Assembly: GCF_024701975.1 (NCBI RefSeq)
Contig: NZ_JANLNM010000001.1
Span: 1,240,001-1,304,000 of the forward strand
DNA length: 64,000 nt
Origin: Variovorax sp. ZS18.2.2
GTDB lineage: Bacteria; Pseudomonadota; Gammaproteobacteria; Burkholderiales; Burkholderiaceae_C
Reading direction: 5' to 3'
The notes under the pieces are model-generated. The model was given only the letters and a program-made list of their open reading frames with translations, had not been told where the DNA came from and did no database searches. Every line of letters begins with the position of its first letter. The stretch's first letter is position 1. Below, piece by piece: positions 1-10,574 of the stretch. Both the position numbers and the translations under genes were made by a program.

Positions 1-807
1 GCGATCCTGCTGCCGGCGCTGTTCTACCGAAACTACATTCCATTCGCCTGCGTGATGCTTGTACTGATCGGCGCGGCCGCGTGGGAGTGGGGGCGTCTGA
101 ACGGCTACGGGCAGAAGGTGTCGCTGTTCCTGGGCGCCGAGACGGTGGTGCTTTGCGGGCTTTCGTGGTGGCTGGGCCTGCTCGAACAACCCCTGGTCCT
201 GATGTGGACCCTGGCCAGCGCGGCCTGGGTGCTCGGCGGCGCGGCGCTGTTGCGCGTGGCGGTGCCGGGCTGGCCCCGCATTCCGCGCGGGCTTCGGCTG
301 GTGGGCGGCCTGCTGGCGCTTTGGGTCGCCTGGCTCGCTGCGGTACAGGCCCGCATGGTCGGTATCAACTTCCTGCTGTCGATCCTGGTGCTGGTCTGGG
401 TGGCGGACGTGTTCGCGTATTTCGCGGGTCGCACCTTCGGCCTGAAGTTCACCCGCGGCAAGCTGGCGCCGGCGATCAGCCCGGGCAAAAGCTGGGAGGG
501 CGTGTGGGGCGGAATGATCGGCGTCATCGTGCTGGCCTTCGCCTGGGTCTTCGCCGACAAGGCGCTCGGTGCCACGGTGCCCAGCCTCTACACCCGCTTG
601 AACGAACGCGGCTGGTGGCTGCTGCTGATCGGCGCGGTGTTTCTTGCCGCGATGAGCGTCGTGGGCGACCTGGTCGAATCGCTGATCAAGCGCAGCGCCG
701 GTGCCAAGGACAGCAGCCGCCTGCTCCCCGGCCACGGCGGCGTGCTCGACCGCGTGGATGCCCTCTTGCCGGCACTTCCCATTGCCATGATGCTGGCTTT
801 CCTGTGA
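1..807 (+). CDS. cdsA: Phosphatidate cytidylyltransferase, 5' end outside window
   Basis: Makes CDP-diacylglycerol from phosphatidate and CTP in the inner membrane, the branch point of phospholipid synthesis. The reading frame is open from base 1, so the true start lies just upstream; the GTG at 52 is internal. The 268 visible residues form several hydrophobic helices. The C-terminal CDP-diglyceride synthase signature is clear: an [21 protein letters not shown] stretch followed by LDRVDAL, with the conserved K, D and G residues. Its stop overlaps the dxr start (GTGA). It is the first visible gene of the conserved envelope operon. Confidence 0.95.
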   Translation, partial: AILLPALFYRNYIPFACVMLVLIGAAAWEWGRLNGYGQKVSLFLGAETVVLCGLSWWLGLLEQPLVLMWTLASAAWVLGGAALLRVAVPGWPRIPRGLRLVGGLLALWVAWLAAVQARMVGINFLLSILVLVWVADVFAYFAGRTFGLKFTRGKLAPAISPGKSWEGVWGGMIGVIVLAFAWVFADKALGATVPSLYTRLNERGWWLLLIGAVFLAAMSVVGDLVESLIKRSAGAKDSSRLLPGHGGVLDRVDALLPALPIAMMLAFL

Positions 808-1991
808 ACACTCCCAAACAACGCATCACGGTGCTGGGCTCGACGGGGTCGGTGGGCGTCAGCACGCTGGACGTCATTGCGCGGCACCCCGAACGCTTCG
901 AGGTCTTCGCGCTCTCCGCGGCCACCAAGGTCGACGAAATGCTGGCGCAGTGCGCGCAGTTCTCGCCCCGGTTCGCCGTCATGGCGAGCGCGCCGCACGC
1001 CGCATTGCTCGCCGAAAAGCTCAAGCAAAACGGCCTGGATACGCGTGTGCTGATGGGCGTGGATGCTATTGAAAAGATAGCTTCGCACGAAGAGGTCGAT
1101 GCCGTCATGGCCGCCATCGTCGGTGCTGCCGGACTCGGCCCGTGCCTGGCCGCAGCGCGGGCCGGCAAGCGCCTGCTGCTGGCCAACAAGGAGGCCCTGG
1201 TGGTCGGCGGCGAGTTGTTCATGCACACGGTGCGTGAGGGCGGCGCCACGCTGCTGCCGATCGACAGCGAGCACTCGGCTATCTTCCAGTCGCTGCCCGA
1301 AGACCCGTCCACCTGGGCGCGGCGCATCGACAAGATCATCCTGACCGCCTCGGGCGGCCCGTTCCTCACCCGGGCGCCTGGCTCGCTGGGCGCCGTGACG
1401 CCCGAGCAGGCCTGCGCGCATCCGAACTGGGTCATGGGCCGCAAGATCTCGGTCGATTCGGCCACGATGATGAACAAGGCGCTCGAGGTGATCGAGGCGC
1501 GGCACTTGTTCGGCGTCTTGCCCGAGCAGATCGAAGTCGTCATCCATCCGCAGAGCGTGGTGCACTCGATGGTGCAGTTCACCGACGCCTCGGTCATCGC
1601 CCAGCTCGGCACGCCCGACATGCGGGTGCCGATCGCGGTTGGTCTGGCCTGGCCCGAGCGTATCGAGAGCGGGGCGGCGCGGCTCGACTTCCGTCAAATG
1701 GCGTCGCTCACGTTCGATGCGCCCGACGCGGCACTCTTTCCCGGCCTGGGCCTTGCATGGCATGCACTGCGCGCTGCGCCCGGCACGACGGCGGTGCTCA
1801 ACGCGGCCAACGAGGTTGCCGTCGAGGCCTTTCTGGACCGGCGCCTGCGTTTCGATCGCATTCATGCGGTCAACATGGAAACTTTGGAAGCCGTTGCCCC
1901 CTCCAAGCCGGCATCGCTGGCGGACCTGCTGGCGCTCGATGCCTGCGCCCGAGCGGCCGCCAATGCCGCTGCGCTGCGTTTCGCAGCCTGA
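804..1991 (+). CDS. dxr: 1-deoxy-D-xylulose 5-phosphate reductoisomerase
   Basis: Converts DXP to 2-C-methyl-D-erythritol 4-phosphate with NADPH, the committed step of the MEP isoprenoid pathway; cytosolic. The 395-residue length is normal. Visible motifs are the NADPH-binding GSTGSVG at residues 12-18, [11 protein letters not shown], the metal and substrate segment [10 protein letters not shown], and [22 protein letters not shown]. The start is a GTG at 804 overlapping the cdsA stop by four bases, which implies translational coupling. The same frame is open further upstream, but that part is a shadow of cdsA. Confidence 0.96.
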   Translation: MNTPKQRITVLGSTGSVGVSTLDVIARHPERFEVFALSAATKVDEMLAQCAQFSPRFAVMASAPHAALLAEKLKQNGLDTRVLMGVDAIEKIASHEEVDAVMAAIVGAAGLGPCLAAARAGKRLLLANKEALVVGGELFMHTVREGGATLLPIDSEHSAIFQSLPEDPSTWARRIDKIILTASGGPFLTRAPGSLGAVTPEQACAHPNWVMGRKISVDSATMMNKALEVIEARHLFGVLPEQIEVVIHPQSVVHSMVQFTDASVIAQLGTPDMRVPIAVGLAWPERIESGAARLDFRQMASLTFDAPDAALFPGLGLAWHALRAAPGTTAVLNAANEVAVEAFLDRRLRFDRIHAVNMETLEAVAPSKPASLADLLALDACARAAANAAALRFAA

Positions 1992-2015
1992 CTTCCCCCA
2001 TTCGTTGAGGATCCG

Positions 2016-3386
2016 ATGCTCACTGTCATAGCCTTTGTGGTTGCACTCGGTGTCCTGATTGCGGTGCATGAATATGGCCACTACCGCGTGGCTGTCGCCT
2101 GCGGCGTCAAGGTGGAGCGCTTCTCGGTCGGATTCGGCAAGGCACTGTTCCGCTGGCAGCCCAGGCGGCAGCATCCGGGACAGCAGACCGAATTCGTCAT
2201 TGCTGCCTTCCCGCTGGGCGGCTACGTCAAGATGCTCGACGAGCGCGAGGGACCCGTGGCGCCCGAGGAGCGGCATCGGGCCTTCAACACCCAGCCCCTG
2301 CGTTCGCGCGCAGCCATCGTGGCGGCCGGGCCCGTCGCCAACCTGTTGCTGGCGATCGTGCTTTACACGGCCGTCAACTGGATCGGCGTGGAAGAGCCGG
2401 TTGCGAAGCTGGCGCGACCCGTGGCGGCCTCGCTGGCTGAGGCTGCGGGCCTGCGCGGCGGGGAGCACATCACGCGTGCAGGCTTCGACGGCGATCTGAC
2501 GCCGATCCAGTCCTTCGAGGATCTGCGCTGGCGCATGACGCAGGGCGCGCTCGACGCCCGGGACCTCACGCTCGAAGTGGCCGGCGAAGATGGCAAGCCC
2601 GCGCGCCAGCTGGTGCTGCCGCTGAGCCGGATGGAGGCCAAGGACGCCGATCCGCAGATGTTCCGCAAGATCGGCGTGCTCGCGCCTCTGACCCGTCCCG
2701 AGATCGGTGAGGTCATGGCCGGTGGCGCCGGCGAGCAGTCGGGCCTGAAAAAGGGCGATCTGGTGCGCGCCGTCGGCGATACGCCCATCTACGACGGGCA
2801 GCAGTTGCGCGAGGTGATCCGCGCCTCGGTCGACGGCGACCAGCCGCGCACCCAGGCCTGGCAGGTCCAGCGCGACGGCCAGTCGCTCACGCTCGAAGTG
2901 AAGCCTGAGGTGCGCGAGGAGGGCGCCGTCAAGGTCGGCCGTGTTGGCGCGTACGTTGGCGCGCCGCCGGACATGGTGACGGTGCGCCAGGGCCCGGTCG
3001 ACGGCGTCTGGCGTGGCGTGGTGCGCACATGGGAGATGTCCGCGCTGACCGTGCGCATGATGGTCAAGATGGTGACCGGGCAGGCGTCGCTGAAGAACCT
3101 GAGCGGTCCGCTGACCATTGCCGACTATGCAGGCAAGTCTGCGAGCCTCGGCCTGACCCAGTACCTGATCTTCCTCGCGGTCATCAGCGTGAGCCTGGGC
3201 GTGCTCAATCTCATGCCGCTGCCGGTCCTCGATGGAGGACACCTGATGTATTATCTTTGGGAGGGCCTGACCGGCAAAAGCGTTTCTGACGCCTGGATGG
3301 AACGGCTTCAGCGCGGCGGTGTCGCCTTGCTGCTGGTCATGATGTCGGTCGCACTTTTCAACGACGTCACGCGGCTCTTTGGTTAA
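2016..3386 (+). CDS. rseP: Site-2 intramembrane zinc protease RseP
   Basis: Inner-membrane M50 protease that cuts anti-sigma factors and leftover signal peptides within the membrane. At 456 residues it has normal length. The zinc site HEYGH is at residues 18-22 inside the first hydrophobic helix. Two periplasmic PDZ-like regions fill the middle (for example around GEQSGLKKGDLVRAVGD). The second metal-site motif NLMPLPVLDGGH has its aspartate at D406. It lies 24 bases after dxr and 38 bases before bamA, the usual betaproteobacterial order. Confidence 0.96.
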   Translation: MLTVIAFVVALGVLIAVHEYGHYRVAVACGVKVERFSVGFGKALFRWQPRRQHPGQQTEFVIAAFPLGGYVKMLDEREGPVAPEERHRAFNTQPLRSRAAIVAAGPVANLLLAIVLYTAVNWIGVEEPVAKLARPVAASLAEAAGLRGGEHITRAGFDGDLTPIQSFEDLRWRMTQGALDARDLTLEVAGEDGKPARQLVLPLSRMEAKDADPQMFRKIGVLAPLTRPEIGEVMAGGAGEQSGLKKGDLVRAVGDTPIYDGQQLREVIRASVDGDQPRTQAWQVQRDGQSLTLEVKPEVREEGAVKVGRVGAYVGAPPDMVTVRQGPVDGVWRGVVRTWEMSALTVRMMVKMVTGQASLKNLSGPLTIADYAGKSASLGLTQYLIFLAVISVSLGVLNLMPLPVLDGGHLMYYLWEGLTGKSVSDAWMERLQRGGVALLLVMMSVALFNDVTRLFG

Positions 3387-3424
3387 CTTTCTGTCGGCCC
3401 TTTCCGTGCCGGCCCAATTCACAG

Positions 3425-5893
3425 ATGAACAAAAACTCCAATCGCTTTCGCCTGCGTAGCGTTGTCGCGGTGGTCGCCAGTGCGCTTGCAGCCACGGCAG
3501 CCTGGGCCGTCGAGCCTTTCACCGTGCGCGACATCCGCGTCGAAGGCCTGCAACGCGTCGAGGCCGGCACGATCTTCGCGTCGTTGCCGTTGCGCGTGGG
3601 CGATACATACAGTGACGAACGCGGTTCGGCCGCCATTCGCGCGCTGTTCGACCTGGGGTTGTTCAAGGACGTGCGCATCGACGTCAATGGCAATGTGTTG
3701 GTGGTGATCGTCGAAGAGCGCCCGACCATCGCCGACGTCGACTTCGTCGGCACCAAGGAATTCGACAAGGCGGCGCTGCAGAAGGCACTGCGCGAAATCG
3801 GCCTGACCGACGGCCGTCCCTACGACAAGGCGCTGGCCGACCGCGCCGAGCAGGAGCTCAAGCGCCAGTACGTGAGCCGCAGCCTCTACAACGCACAGGT
3901 CGTGACCACCGTCACGCCCATCGAACGCAATCGCGTCAACCTGACGTTCACCGTCACCGAAGGCGATTCCGCACGCATCCGCGAAGTCCACATTGTCGGC
4001 AGCAAGGCCTACAGCGAATCGACGCTGCTGAGCCTGTTCGACCAGGACAGCGGCGGCTTCATGAGCTGGTACACCAAGTCGAACCAGTACTCGCGCGCCA
4101 AGCTCAACGCTGACCTCGAGACGCTTCGTTCCTACTACATCACGCGCGGCTACCTCGAGTTCCGCATCGATTCGACCCAGGTCGCCATCTCGCCCGACCG
4201 CAAGGACCTGACGGTCACGGTCAACATCACCGAAGGCGAGAAGTTCGTGGTGGCCGGCGTCAAGCTCAATGGCAACTACCTGGGCCGCGACGACGAATTC
4301 AAGTCGCTGATCACCATCAAGCCCGGCGAGCCCTACAACGGCGAACTGGTCACGGAAACCACCAAGGCTTTCAGCGACTATTTCGGCACCTTCGGTTACG
4401 CCTTCGCCCGTGTGCAGGCCGTTCCCGAGATCGACCGCGTCAACAACCGTGTCACGCTGACGCTGCAGGCCGAGCCTTCGCGCCGCGTGTACGTGCGCCG
4501 TGTGTCCGTCGGTGGCAACAACAAGACCCGCGACGAAGTGATCCGCCGCGAGTTCCGCCAGTACGAAGCCTCCTGGTACGACGGCGACAAGATCAAGGTC
4601 TCGCGCGACCGTGTGGACCGCCTGGGCTTCTTCACCGAAGTGAACGTCGAGACCCAGGAAGTGCCTGGTTCGCCCGATCAGGTGGACCTGACCGTCAACG
4701 TGGCCGAAAAACCCACCGGCAGCCTGCAGCTGGGCGCCGGCTACTCGAGCGCCGAGAAGGTCGCGCTGACTTTCGGCATTTCGCAGGAAAACGTGTTCGG
4801 TTCCGGCAATTTCCTGGGCGTGCAAGTCAACACCAGCAAGTACAACCGCACGCTGTCGCTGACCACCACCGACCCCTACTTCACGAAGGACGGCATCTCG
4901 CGCACGATCAGCGTCTATCACACGACGACGCGTCCGTACTCGCAGACCACCGACGGTGACTACAAGCTGGTCAACCAGGGGGCGTCCATCCGTTTCGGCG
5001 TGCCGTTCAGCGAGCTCGACACCGTGTTCTTCGGCATCGGGCTCGAACGGTATGCGTTCGACCCGAACTCATCGACGGCGCTCTCGGGGCTCTATACGCC
5101 CAAGTCCTATCTGAGATATTTCCAGTGCCAGACGAATACTGAAGGGCCGTGGCCGGCGGGATGGATCGTGACTGGATGCGATCAGAAGAGCGTTTGGGGT
5201 GTGCCACTCACCATCGGCTGGGGTCGCGACAGCCGCGACAGCGCGCTGGTTCCGACCACCGGGGTCATGCAGCGTGCCAACCTTGAGCTTGGCGCCGGCG
5301 GCGACATGCAATACATCAAGACGAGCTACCAGTACCAGCAGTTCTTCGCGATCAACAAGCAGTACACCTTCGCCATCAACGGAGATGTGGGCTACGCGAA
5401 GGCCCTGGGCAGCAAGGTCTATCCGATCTTCAAGAACTTCTATGCGGGTGGCTTGGGCTCGGTCCGCGGCTTTGAACAGAATTCGCTCGGTCCGCGCGAT
5501 GTGCCGCTGCTCGGCCAGACCGATGGCGCTCCACTGGGCGGCACCAAGAAGGCGGTCTTCAACGCCGAACTCAGCACACCGTTCCCGGGCGCCGGCAACG
5601 ACCGCACCTTGCGTCTTTATGGCTTCTTCGACGTGGGCAATGTGTTCGGTTCACGCGCAGCCGGCCTGACCGACGAGCAATGGAAGGCGCAGAAGAAGCT
5701 GCGTGCTTCTGTCGGCCTCGGCATCAGCTGGATTTCGCCGCTGGGTCCGCTGCGCTTGGCCTACGCCTTCCCCATCAAGTCGCAGAAGGAAGTGACGGGA
5801 CCGGGAATTGACCCGCTAACGGGGGCGCCTCCCGTCTTGATCCCCAAGGATAGAATTCAGCGCTTGCAATTCCAGATCGGAACGTCTTTCTAA
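3425..5893 (+). CDS. bamA: Outer membrane protein assembly factor BamA
   Basis: Central Omp85 subunit of the BAM complex that folds beta-barrels into the outer membrane. The 822 residues begin with a signal peptide (residues 1-28, cleavage after AWA). Five POTRA repeats follow to about residue 430, then the 16-strand barrel. The diagnostic VRGF of loop L6 is at residues 680-683, and the chain ends in an aromatic-terminated beta signal, IGTSF. Its stop codon abuts the skp start with no spacer. Placement between rseP and skp is the conserved order. Confidence 0.97.
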   Translation: MNKNSNRFRLRSVVAVVASALAATAAWAVEPFTVRDIRVEGLQRVEAGTIFASLPLRVGDTYSDERGSAAIRALFDLGLFKDVRIDVNGNVLVVIVEERPTIADVDFVGTKEFDKAALQKALREIGLTDGRPYDKALADRAEQELKRQYVSRSLYNAQVVTTVTPIERNRVNLTFTVTEGDSARIREVHIVGSKAYSESTLLSLFDQDSGGFMSWYTKSNQYSRAKLNADLETLRSYYITRGYLEFRIDSTQVAISPDRKDLTVTVNITEGEKFVVAGVKLNGNYLGRDDEFKSLITIKPGEPYNGELVTETTKAFSDYFGTFGYAFARVQAVPEIDRVNNRVTLTLQAEPSRRVYVRRVSVGGNNKTRDEVIRREFRQYEASWYDGDKIKVSRDRVDRLGFFTEVNVETQEVPGSPDQVDLTVNVAEKPTGSLQLGAGYSSAEKVALTFGISQENVFGSGNFLGVQVNTSKYNRTLSLTTTDPYFTKDGISRTISVYHTTTRPYSQTTDGDYKLVNQGASIRFGVPFSELDTVFFGIGLERYAFDPNSSTALSGLYTPKSYLRYFQCQTNTEGPWPAGWIVTGCDQKSVWGVPLTIGWGRDSRDSALVPTTGVMQRANLELGAGGDMQYIKTSYQYQQFFAINKQYTFAINGDVGYAKALGSKVYPIFKNFYAGGLGSVRGFEQNSLGPRDVPLLGQTDGAPLGGTKKAVFNAELSTPFPGAGNDRTLRLYGFFDVGNVFGSRAAGLTDEQWKAQKKLRASVGLGISWISPLGPLRLAYAFPIKSQKEVTGPGIDPLTGAPPVLIPKDRIQRLQFQIGTSF

Positions 5894-6439
5894 ATGAAGC
5901 ATTTGATTCGCGCCGCGGCTGGTGCGTTGTTGATTCCCGCTTTTGCGATCGTCGCTGCGCCTGCGCAGGCGCAGGAAACCTTTCGCATCGGATTCGTCAA
6001 TCCGGACCGCGTGCTGCGTGAAGCGCAGCCGGCCAAGGCGGCCCAGGCGAAGCTCGAAGCCGAGTTTCTCAAGCGCGAAAAGGATCTCACCGCACAGGGC
6101 GACGCATTGAAGACGGCGTCGGAGAGGTTCGAGCGCGAAGCGCCGACCATCTCCGAAAGCCAGCGCGCCACGCGCCAGAAGGCGCTGATCGACCAGGACC
6201 GCGACTTCCAGCGCCGTCGCCGCGAGTTCCAGGAAGACCTGAATGCGCGCAAGAACGAGGAGCTCCAGCAGGTCTACGAGCGCGCCAACCGCGTCGTGAA
6301 GCAGGTCGCAGAAGCTGAAAAGTACGACGCCATCTTGCAGGAAGCGATCTACATCAACCCGAAGCACGACATCACCGACAAGGTGATCAAGGCGCTGAAC
6401 GCGTCGGTCGGCTCCACAGCGCCCGCGGCCGGCAAATAA
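5894..6439 (+). CDS. skp: Periplasmic chaperone Skp/OmpH
   Basis: Jellyfish-shaped periplasmic chaperone that carries unfolded outer-membrane proteins to BamA. It has 181 residues with a signal peptide ending APAQAQ near residue 27, then the family segment [15 protein letters not shown] long charged helical region (about residues 45-150, rich in K, E, R and Q) forms the coiled-coil tentacles. The ATG directly follows the bamA stop, so the two are almost certainly co-translated. A short gap leads to lpxD. Confidence 0.93.
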   Translation: MKHLIRAAAGALLIPAFAIVAAPAQAQETFRIGFVNPDRVLREAQPAKAAQAKLEAEFLKREKDLTAQGDALKTASERFEREAPTISESQRATRQKALIDQDRDFQRRRREFQEDLNARKNEELQQVYERANRVVKQVAEAEKYDAILQEAIYINPKHDITDKVIKALNASVGSTAPAAGK

Positions 6440-6453
6440 CGCCGCGAACCGGC

Positions 6454-7431
6454 GTGTCGCTGCAGCTCGGAGCCATCGTTGACGCCCTGGGGGGCGAGCT
6501 TCATGGAGATGCCACGCTGTCCATCGAGCGGCTCTCGCCACTCCAGAATGCACAGCCCGATGCGCTCAGCTTCCTGAGCCATCCCAAATACCAGCAGGAA
6601 CTGGCAGCGTCGAAAGCCGCGTGCGTGATCGTGTCGCCTGCCATGCATGAGGCGGCTGCTGCGCGCGGGGCGTTCATCGTCACGCCCGACCCCTACCTCT
6701 ACTTTGCGCGCCTGACACAGCTCTGGAAGTCGCACCACGCGCGTCCGGAGGCCGACCTCATCCACCCGTCCGCCGTGATCCATCCGGAAGCCCATGTCGA
6801 TGCCACGGCGCGCGTCGGTGCGCTCTGCGTGGTGGAGCGGGGCGCACGCATCGGCGCGGGCACGGTGCTCAAGTCGCGCGTGACGGTCAGCGAAGACTGC
6901 ACGATCGGCGAGCGCTGCCTGCTGCACCCGGGCGTGGTGATCGGGGCCGATGGCTTCGGCCTCGCGCTGTACCAGGGAGCCTGGGTCAAGATCGAACAAC
7001 TGGGTGCGGTACGCATCGGCAACGACGTGGAGATCGGTGCCAACACCTGCATCGACCGCGGCGCACTCGACGACACGGTCATCGAGGACGGCGTGAAGCT
7101 CGACAACCTGATCCAGATCGGCCACAACGTGCGCGTCGGCAAGAACACCGCCATGGCGGGCTGCGTCGGCGTGGCCGGCAGTGCGACTATCGGCGCCAAC
7201 TGCACCTTCGGCGGCGGTGCCATCGTGCTGGGCCATTTGACGGTGGCCGATGGCGTGCACGTGTCCGCAGCGACCGTGGTGACACGCTCCATTCACAAGG
7301 CCGGCCAGTACACCGGCATGTTTCCCATCGATGACAATGCGAGCTGGGAAAAAAATGCGGCAACGCTCAAGCAGTTGCACAGCCTGCGCGAACGACTGAA
7401 GGCGCTGGAGAAAGCCCTCCCGAAAAAATGA
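6454..7431 (+). CDS. lpxD: UDP-3-O-acylglucosamine N-acyltransferase
   Basis: Third enzyme of lipid A synthesis; adds a 3-hydroxyacyl chain from ACP to UDP-3-O-acylglucosamine. It is 325 residues long. The N-terminal uridine-binding domain (about 1-100) contains LSFLSHPKY. Left-handed beta-helix hexapeptide repeats follow, and the catalytic histidine is in IGHNVRVG at H224. A C-terminal helix ends in lysines. The start is GTG at 6454. Its last codon overlaps the fabZ ATG (ATGA). Confidence 0.95.
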   Translation: MSLQLGAIVDALGGELHGDATLSIERLSPLQNAQPDALSFLSHPKYQQELAASKAACVIVSPAMHEAAAARGAFIVTPDPYLYFARLTQLWKSHHARPEADLIHPSAVIHPEAHVDATARVGALCVVERGARIGAGTVLKSRVTVSEDCTIGERCLLHPGVVIGADGFGLALYQGAWVKIEQLGAVRIGNDVEIGANTCIDRGALDDTVIEDGVKLDNLIQIGHNVRVGKNTAMAGCVGVAGSATIGANCTFGGGAIVLGHLTVADGVHVSAATVVTRSIHKAGQYTGMFPIDDNASWEKNAATLKQLHSLRERLKALEKALPKK

Positions 7432-7904
7432 CGACGATGCAGGAACAGAAAATCATGACGACGACGCTCGATATCCATCAAATCCTCAAGCTGCTTCCCC
7501 ACCGCTACCCGTTCCTGCTGGTGGACCGCGTGCTGGACATGGAAAAGGGCAAGCGCATCACGGCGCTCAAGAACGTGACGATGAACGAGCCGTTCTTCAA
7601 CGGCCATTTCCCGCACCGTCCGGTGATGCCGGGCGTGCTGATGCTCGAAGCCATGGCACAGGCCGCAGCCCTGCTGTCGTTCCACTCGCTGGACATCGTG
7701 CCGGACGACAACACCGTCTACTACTTCGCCGCCATCGACGGCGCGCGCTTCAAGCGCCCCGTGGAGCCCGGCGACCAGCTCACGCTCGAGGTCGAGATCG
7801 AACGCATGAAGGCCGGCATCTCGAAGTTCAAGGGCCGCGCGCTGGTGGGCAGCGAGCTGGCCTGCGAAGCCACGCTGATGTGCGCGATGCGCCAGATCAG
7901 CTGA
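7428..7904 (+). CDS. fabZ: 3-hydroxyacyl-ACP dehydratase FabZ
   Basis: Dehydrates (3R)-3-hydroxyacyl-ACP in fatty-acid elongation, competing with LpxA for the same precursor. This is a hot-dog fold protein of 158 residues from the first ATG. The alternative ATG at 7455 gives 149 residues, closer to family length, and could be the true start. The catalytic pair is visible: histidine in [12 protein letters not shown] (H60 from the first ATG) and glutamate in MLEAMAQ (E74). The first ATG overlaps the lpxD stop. Confidence 0.95.
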   Translation: MTTMQEQKIMTTTLDIHQILKLLPHRYPFLLVDRVLDMEKGKRITALKNVTMNEPFFNGHFPHRPVMPGVLMLEAMAQAAALLSFHSLDIVPDDNTVYYFAAIDGARFKRPVEPGDQLTLEVEIERMKAGISKFKGRALVGSELACEATLMCAMRQIS

Positions 7905-7928
7905 CCCGGCCTCTGTCACTTGCAAGGC

Positions 7929-8717
7929 ATGACCCAGGTTCATTCGACAGCGCTCGTCGATCCCCAGGCGCAACTCGACGCCTCGGTTTCGGTCGGGCCC
8001 TATACCGTCATAGGCCCGCATGTGCGGGTCGGGGCGGGTACGACCATCGGCGCACATTGCGTGATCGAAGGACGCACCACCATCGGGCGCGACAACCGGA
8101 TCTTCCAGTTCTCCTCGCTCGGCGCGATCCCGCAGGACAAGAAATACGCCGGTGAGCCGACCGAGCTCGTCATCGGCGACCGCAACGTCATTCGCGAGTT
8201 CTGCACCTTCAACCTCGGCGTGCCGGGGGCAGGGGGCGTGACGCGCGTGGGCAACGACAACTGGATCATGGCGTACACGCACATCGCGCACGACTGCCAT
8301 GTCGACAACCACACCACGCTGTCCAACAACACGACGCTGGCAGGCCATGTGCACCTGGCGGACTGGGTCACGATCGGCGGGCTTACCGGCATCCACCAGT
8401 TCGTCTCGATCGGCGCACATGCCATGGTCGGCTTTGGGAGCGCGATCACGCAGGACGTGCCGCCTTTCATGCTGGTCGACGGCAATCCGCTGGCGGTTCG
8501 CGGCTTCAATGTCGTGGGCCTGCGCCGGCGCGATTTCTCGGTGCAGCGGCTGGCGGCGGTCAAGCAGATGCACAAGCTGCTGTATCGCCAGGGCAAGACG
8601 CTCGAAGAGGCGCGTGCAGCCATCGCCGCGCTGACTGCCGAGATGCCCGAGGCGGCGGGGGACGTCGCCTTGATGGAATCCTTCCTCGCCAGCTCCACGC
8701 GCGGTATCGCGCGTTGA
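7929..8717 (+). CDS. lpxA: UDP-N-acetylglucosamine O-acyltransferase
   Basis: First enzyme of lipid A synthesis; moves a 3-hydroxyacyl chain from ACP to UDP-GlcNAc in the cytosol. From the ATG at 7929 it has 262 residues, the canonical length; a TTG at 7920 would add three. Hexapeptide repeats fill the first two thirds. The catalytic-histidine region is [12 protein letters not shown], followed by [10 protein letters not shown] and a helical C-terminal domain. It belongs to the lpxD-fabZ-lpxA-lpxB block. Confidence 0.96.
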   Translation: MTQVHSTALVDPQAQLDASVSVGPYTVIGPHVRVGAGTTIGAHCVIEGRTTIGRDNRIFQFSSLGAIPQDKKYAGEPTELVIGDRNVIREFCTFNLGVPGAGGVTRVGNDNWIMAYTHIAHDCHVDNHTTLSNNTTLAGHVHLADWVTIGGLTGIHQFVSIGAHAMVGFGSAITQDVPPFMLVDGNPLAVRGFNVVGLRRRDFSVQRLAAVKQMHKLLYRQGKTLEEARAAIAALTAEMPEAAGDVALMESFLASSTRGIAR

Positions 8718-8727
8718 CGTGACGCCG

Positions 8728-9876
8728 ATGCAGACAGCCGAACAGCGACGCTTCGCGCTGGTCGCGGGCGAAGCGTCCGGCGACCTGCTGGCGGGGCTGT
8801 TGCTCGATGGCCTGCAAGCTCGTTGGCCTGACCTCCAGACCGCCGGTATCGGTGGACCCCGCATGCTCGCGCACGGCTTCCAGAGCTGGTGGCCGCAGGA
8901 AAAGCTCGCGGTGCGCGGCTACATCGAAGTGCTGCGGCACTACGCCGAGATTGCAGGCATCCGCCGCCAGCTGAAGGCCCGGCTGCTGCAGGAGCGGCCC
9001 GAGCTCTTCATCGGCGTGGATGCGCCCGATTTCAACCTTGATCTTGAAGCGGGCCTGCGCAGCCAAGGCATCAAGACCGTGCACTTCGTCTGCCCCTCGA
9101 TCTGGGCGTGGCGGCCGAAGCGCATCGAGAAGATCCGGGCTGCGGCCGACCATGTGCTGTGCATCTTCCCGTTCGAGCCCGAACTGCTCGAAAAGCAGGG
9201 TGTGGCCGCGAGCTACGTGGGGCATCCGATTGCCAATGTGATCCCGATGACGCCCGACCGCGCCGCGGCGCGCGCCGCGCTGGGCCTGGCGCCCGATGCG
9301 CAGGTCGTCGCTTTGCTGCCGGGCAGCCGTCGCTCCGAGATCCGCTATCTGGCGGCCCGATTCTTCGCCGCCGCCGCGCTGATGCAGAAGGCGCGGCCCG
9401 AACTCCAGTTCGTGGCGCCCATCATCCCCAGCCTGCGTGCCGAGGTCGACGCCTTGCTCCAGGCGAGCGGCATGGCGGGCCGGGTGAAGCTGCTCGACGG
9501 CCAGTCGCACGCCGCGCTGGCCGCCTGCGACGCCACGCTGATCGCCAGCGGCACCGCCACGCTCGAGGCGGCGCTCTTCAAGCGGCCGATGGTCATCGCC
9601 TACAACATGAACGGGCTCTCGTGGCGCCTGATGCAGCGCAAGCAGTTGCAGCCGTGGGTCGGATTGCCCAATATCCTTTGCCGCGAATTCGTGGTGCCCG
9701 AGTTGCTGCAGGAAGCCGCCACGCCCGAGGCGCTGGCCCAGGCCACGCTGGCCTGGCTCGACGCGCCCGAAAAGACGCGGGACCTGCAACAAAGATTTTC
9801 CGAGCTGCACGTGCAATTGCAGCGCGATACGCCGACACTTTGCGCCGATGCGATCCAGAAAGTTCTTGAAGGCTGA
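8728..9876 (+). CDS. lpxB: Lipid A disaccharide synthase
   Basis: GT19 enzyme that joins UDP-2,3-diacylglucosamine and lipid X at the inner face of the membrane. The ATG at 8728 gives 382 residues; a GTG at 8719, one base after the lpxA stop, would give 385. The N-terminal motif [12 protein letters not shown] is typical. Other family segments are [19 protein letters not shown]-like [10 protein letters not shown], and the C-terminal [10 protein letters not shown] nucleotide-binding site. Its 3' end overlaps rnhB. Confidence 0.95.
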   Translation: MQTAEQRRFALVAGEASGDLLAGLLLDGLQARWPDLQTAGIGGPRMLAHGFQSWWPQEKLAVRGYIEVLRHYAEIAGIRRQLKARLLQERPELFIGVDAPDFNLDLEAGLRSQGIKTVHFVCPSIWAWRPKRIEKIRAAADHVLCIFPFEPELLEKQGVAASYVGHPIANVIPMTPDRAAARAALGLAPDAQVVALLPGSRRSEIRYLAARFFAAAALMQKARPELQFVAPIIPSLRAEVDALLQASGMAGRVKLLDGQSHAALAACDATLIASGTATLEAALFKRPMVIAYNMNGLSWRLMQRKQLQPWVGLPNILCREFVVPELLQEAATPEALAQATLAWLDAPEKTRDLQQRFSELHVQLQRDTPTLCADAIQKVLEG

Positions 9877-10567
9877 GCAGGCTCGTCTGGTGTGGGACGC
9901 ACCGGGGCTGCTTGCAGGCGTCGACGAGGCCGGCCGCGGCCCGCTGGCGGGGCCCGTGGTGGCCGCAGCGGTGATCCTCGACGACACCCGGCCGATCCGT
10001 GGCCTCGCCGACTCCAAGACCCTCACGCCACTGCAGCGCGAACGCCTGCACGACCAGATCCTGGCCAAGGCCCTGTGCTGTTCCATCGCCCAGGCGAGCG
10101 TCGAGGAAATCGACACCCACAACATCCTTCAGGCCACGATGATCGCCATGCGCCGGGCGGTCGAGGGCCTGCGGCTGAAGCCCGCCAAGGTGCTGGTCGA
10201 CGGCAACCGCCTGCCGACGCTGGACGTGCTGGCCGAAGCCGTGGTCAAGGGCGATTCGCTGGTCAAGGCGATCTCCGCCGCGTCGATCCTGGCGAAGGTT
10301 CATCGCGATCGGCTGTGCGAGCAACTGCATACCGAATTCCCGCACTACGGCTTTGCGGGCCACAAGGGTTACGGCACGCCGGAGCACCTCGAGGCGCTGC
10401 AGCGCCACGGCGCCTGCGTCCACCATCGCAGGTCGTTCAGCCCGGTTGCTGCTGCGCTGGCGCGGACAGCGGCGGGCGCCACGCTGGTCGTCGAGACCGT
10501 GTCGGTCACGCCCGCGGTCTTTGCGACGGTCGAGACCGTTCGCCTCGACCTGCGCGCCGCGCCCTGA
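9848..10567 (+). CDS. rnhB: Ribonuclease HII
   Basis: Cuts RNA in RNA-DNA hybrids and at single ribonucleotides in DNA. The chain has 239 residues from the ATG at 9848, which overlaps lpxB by 29 bases. The active-site motif [13 protein letters not shown] carries D26 and E27, and a further acidic residue lies in VLVDGN. The segments [11 protein letters not shown] and [14 protein letters not shown] are conserved. Later starts (TTG 9866, GTG 9890) are possible because the first 15 residues are not conserved. The last 35 residues form a hydrophobic tail of no clear role. Confidence 0.93.
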   Translation: MRSRKFLKAEQARLVWDAPGLLAGVDEAGRGPLAGPVVAAAVILDDTRPIRGLADSKTLTPLQRERLHDQILAKALCCSIAQASVEEIDTHNILQATMIAMRRAVEGLRLKPAKVLVDGNRLPTLDVLAEAVVKGDSLVKAISAASILAKVHRDRLCEQLHTEFPHYGFAGHKGYGTPEHLEALQRHGACVHHRRSFSPVAAALARTAAGATLVVETVSVTPAVFATVETVRLDLRAAP

Positions 10568-10574
10568 TCCGCCA

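Noticed and set aside
588..3422. Very long minus-strand open frame opposite dxr and rseP
   Set aside because: High GC content keeps antisense frames open; the plus strand has clear family motifs and the minus product is low complexity, His/Arg/Gly-rich, without domains.
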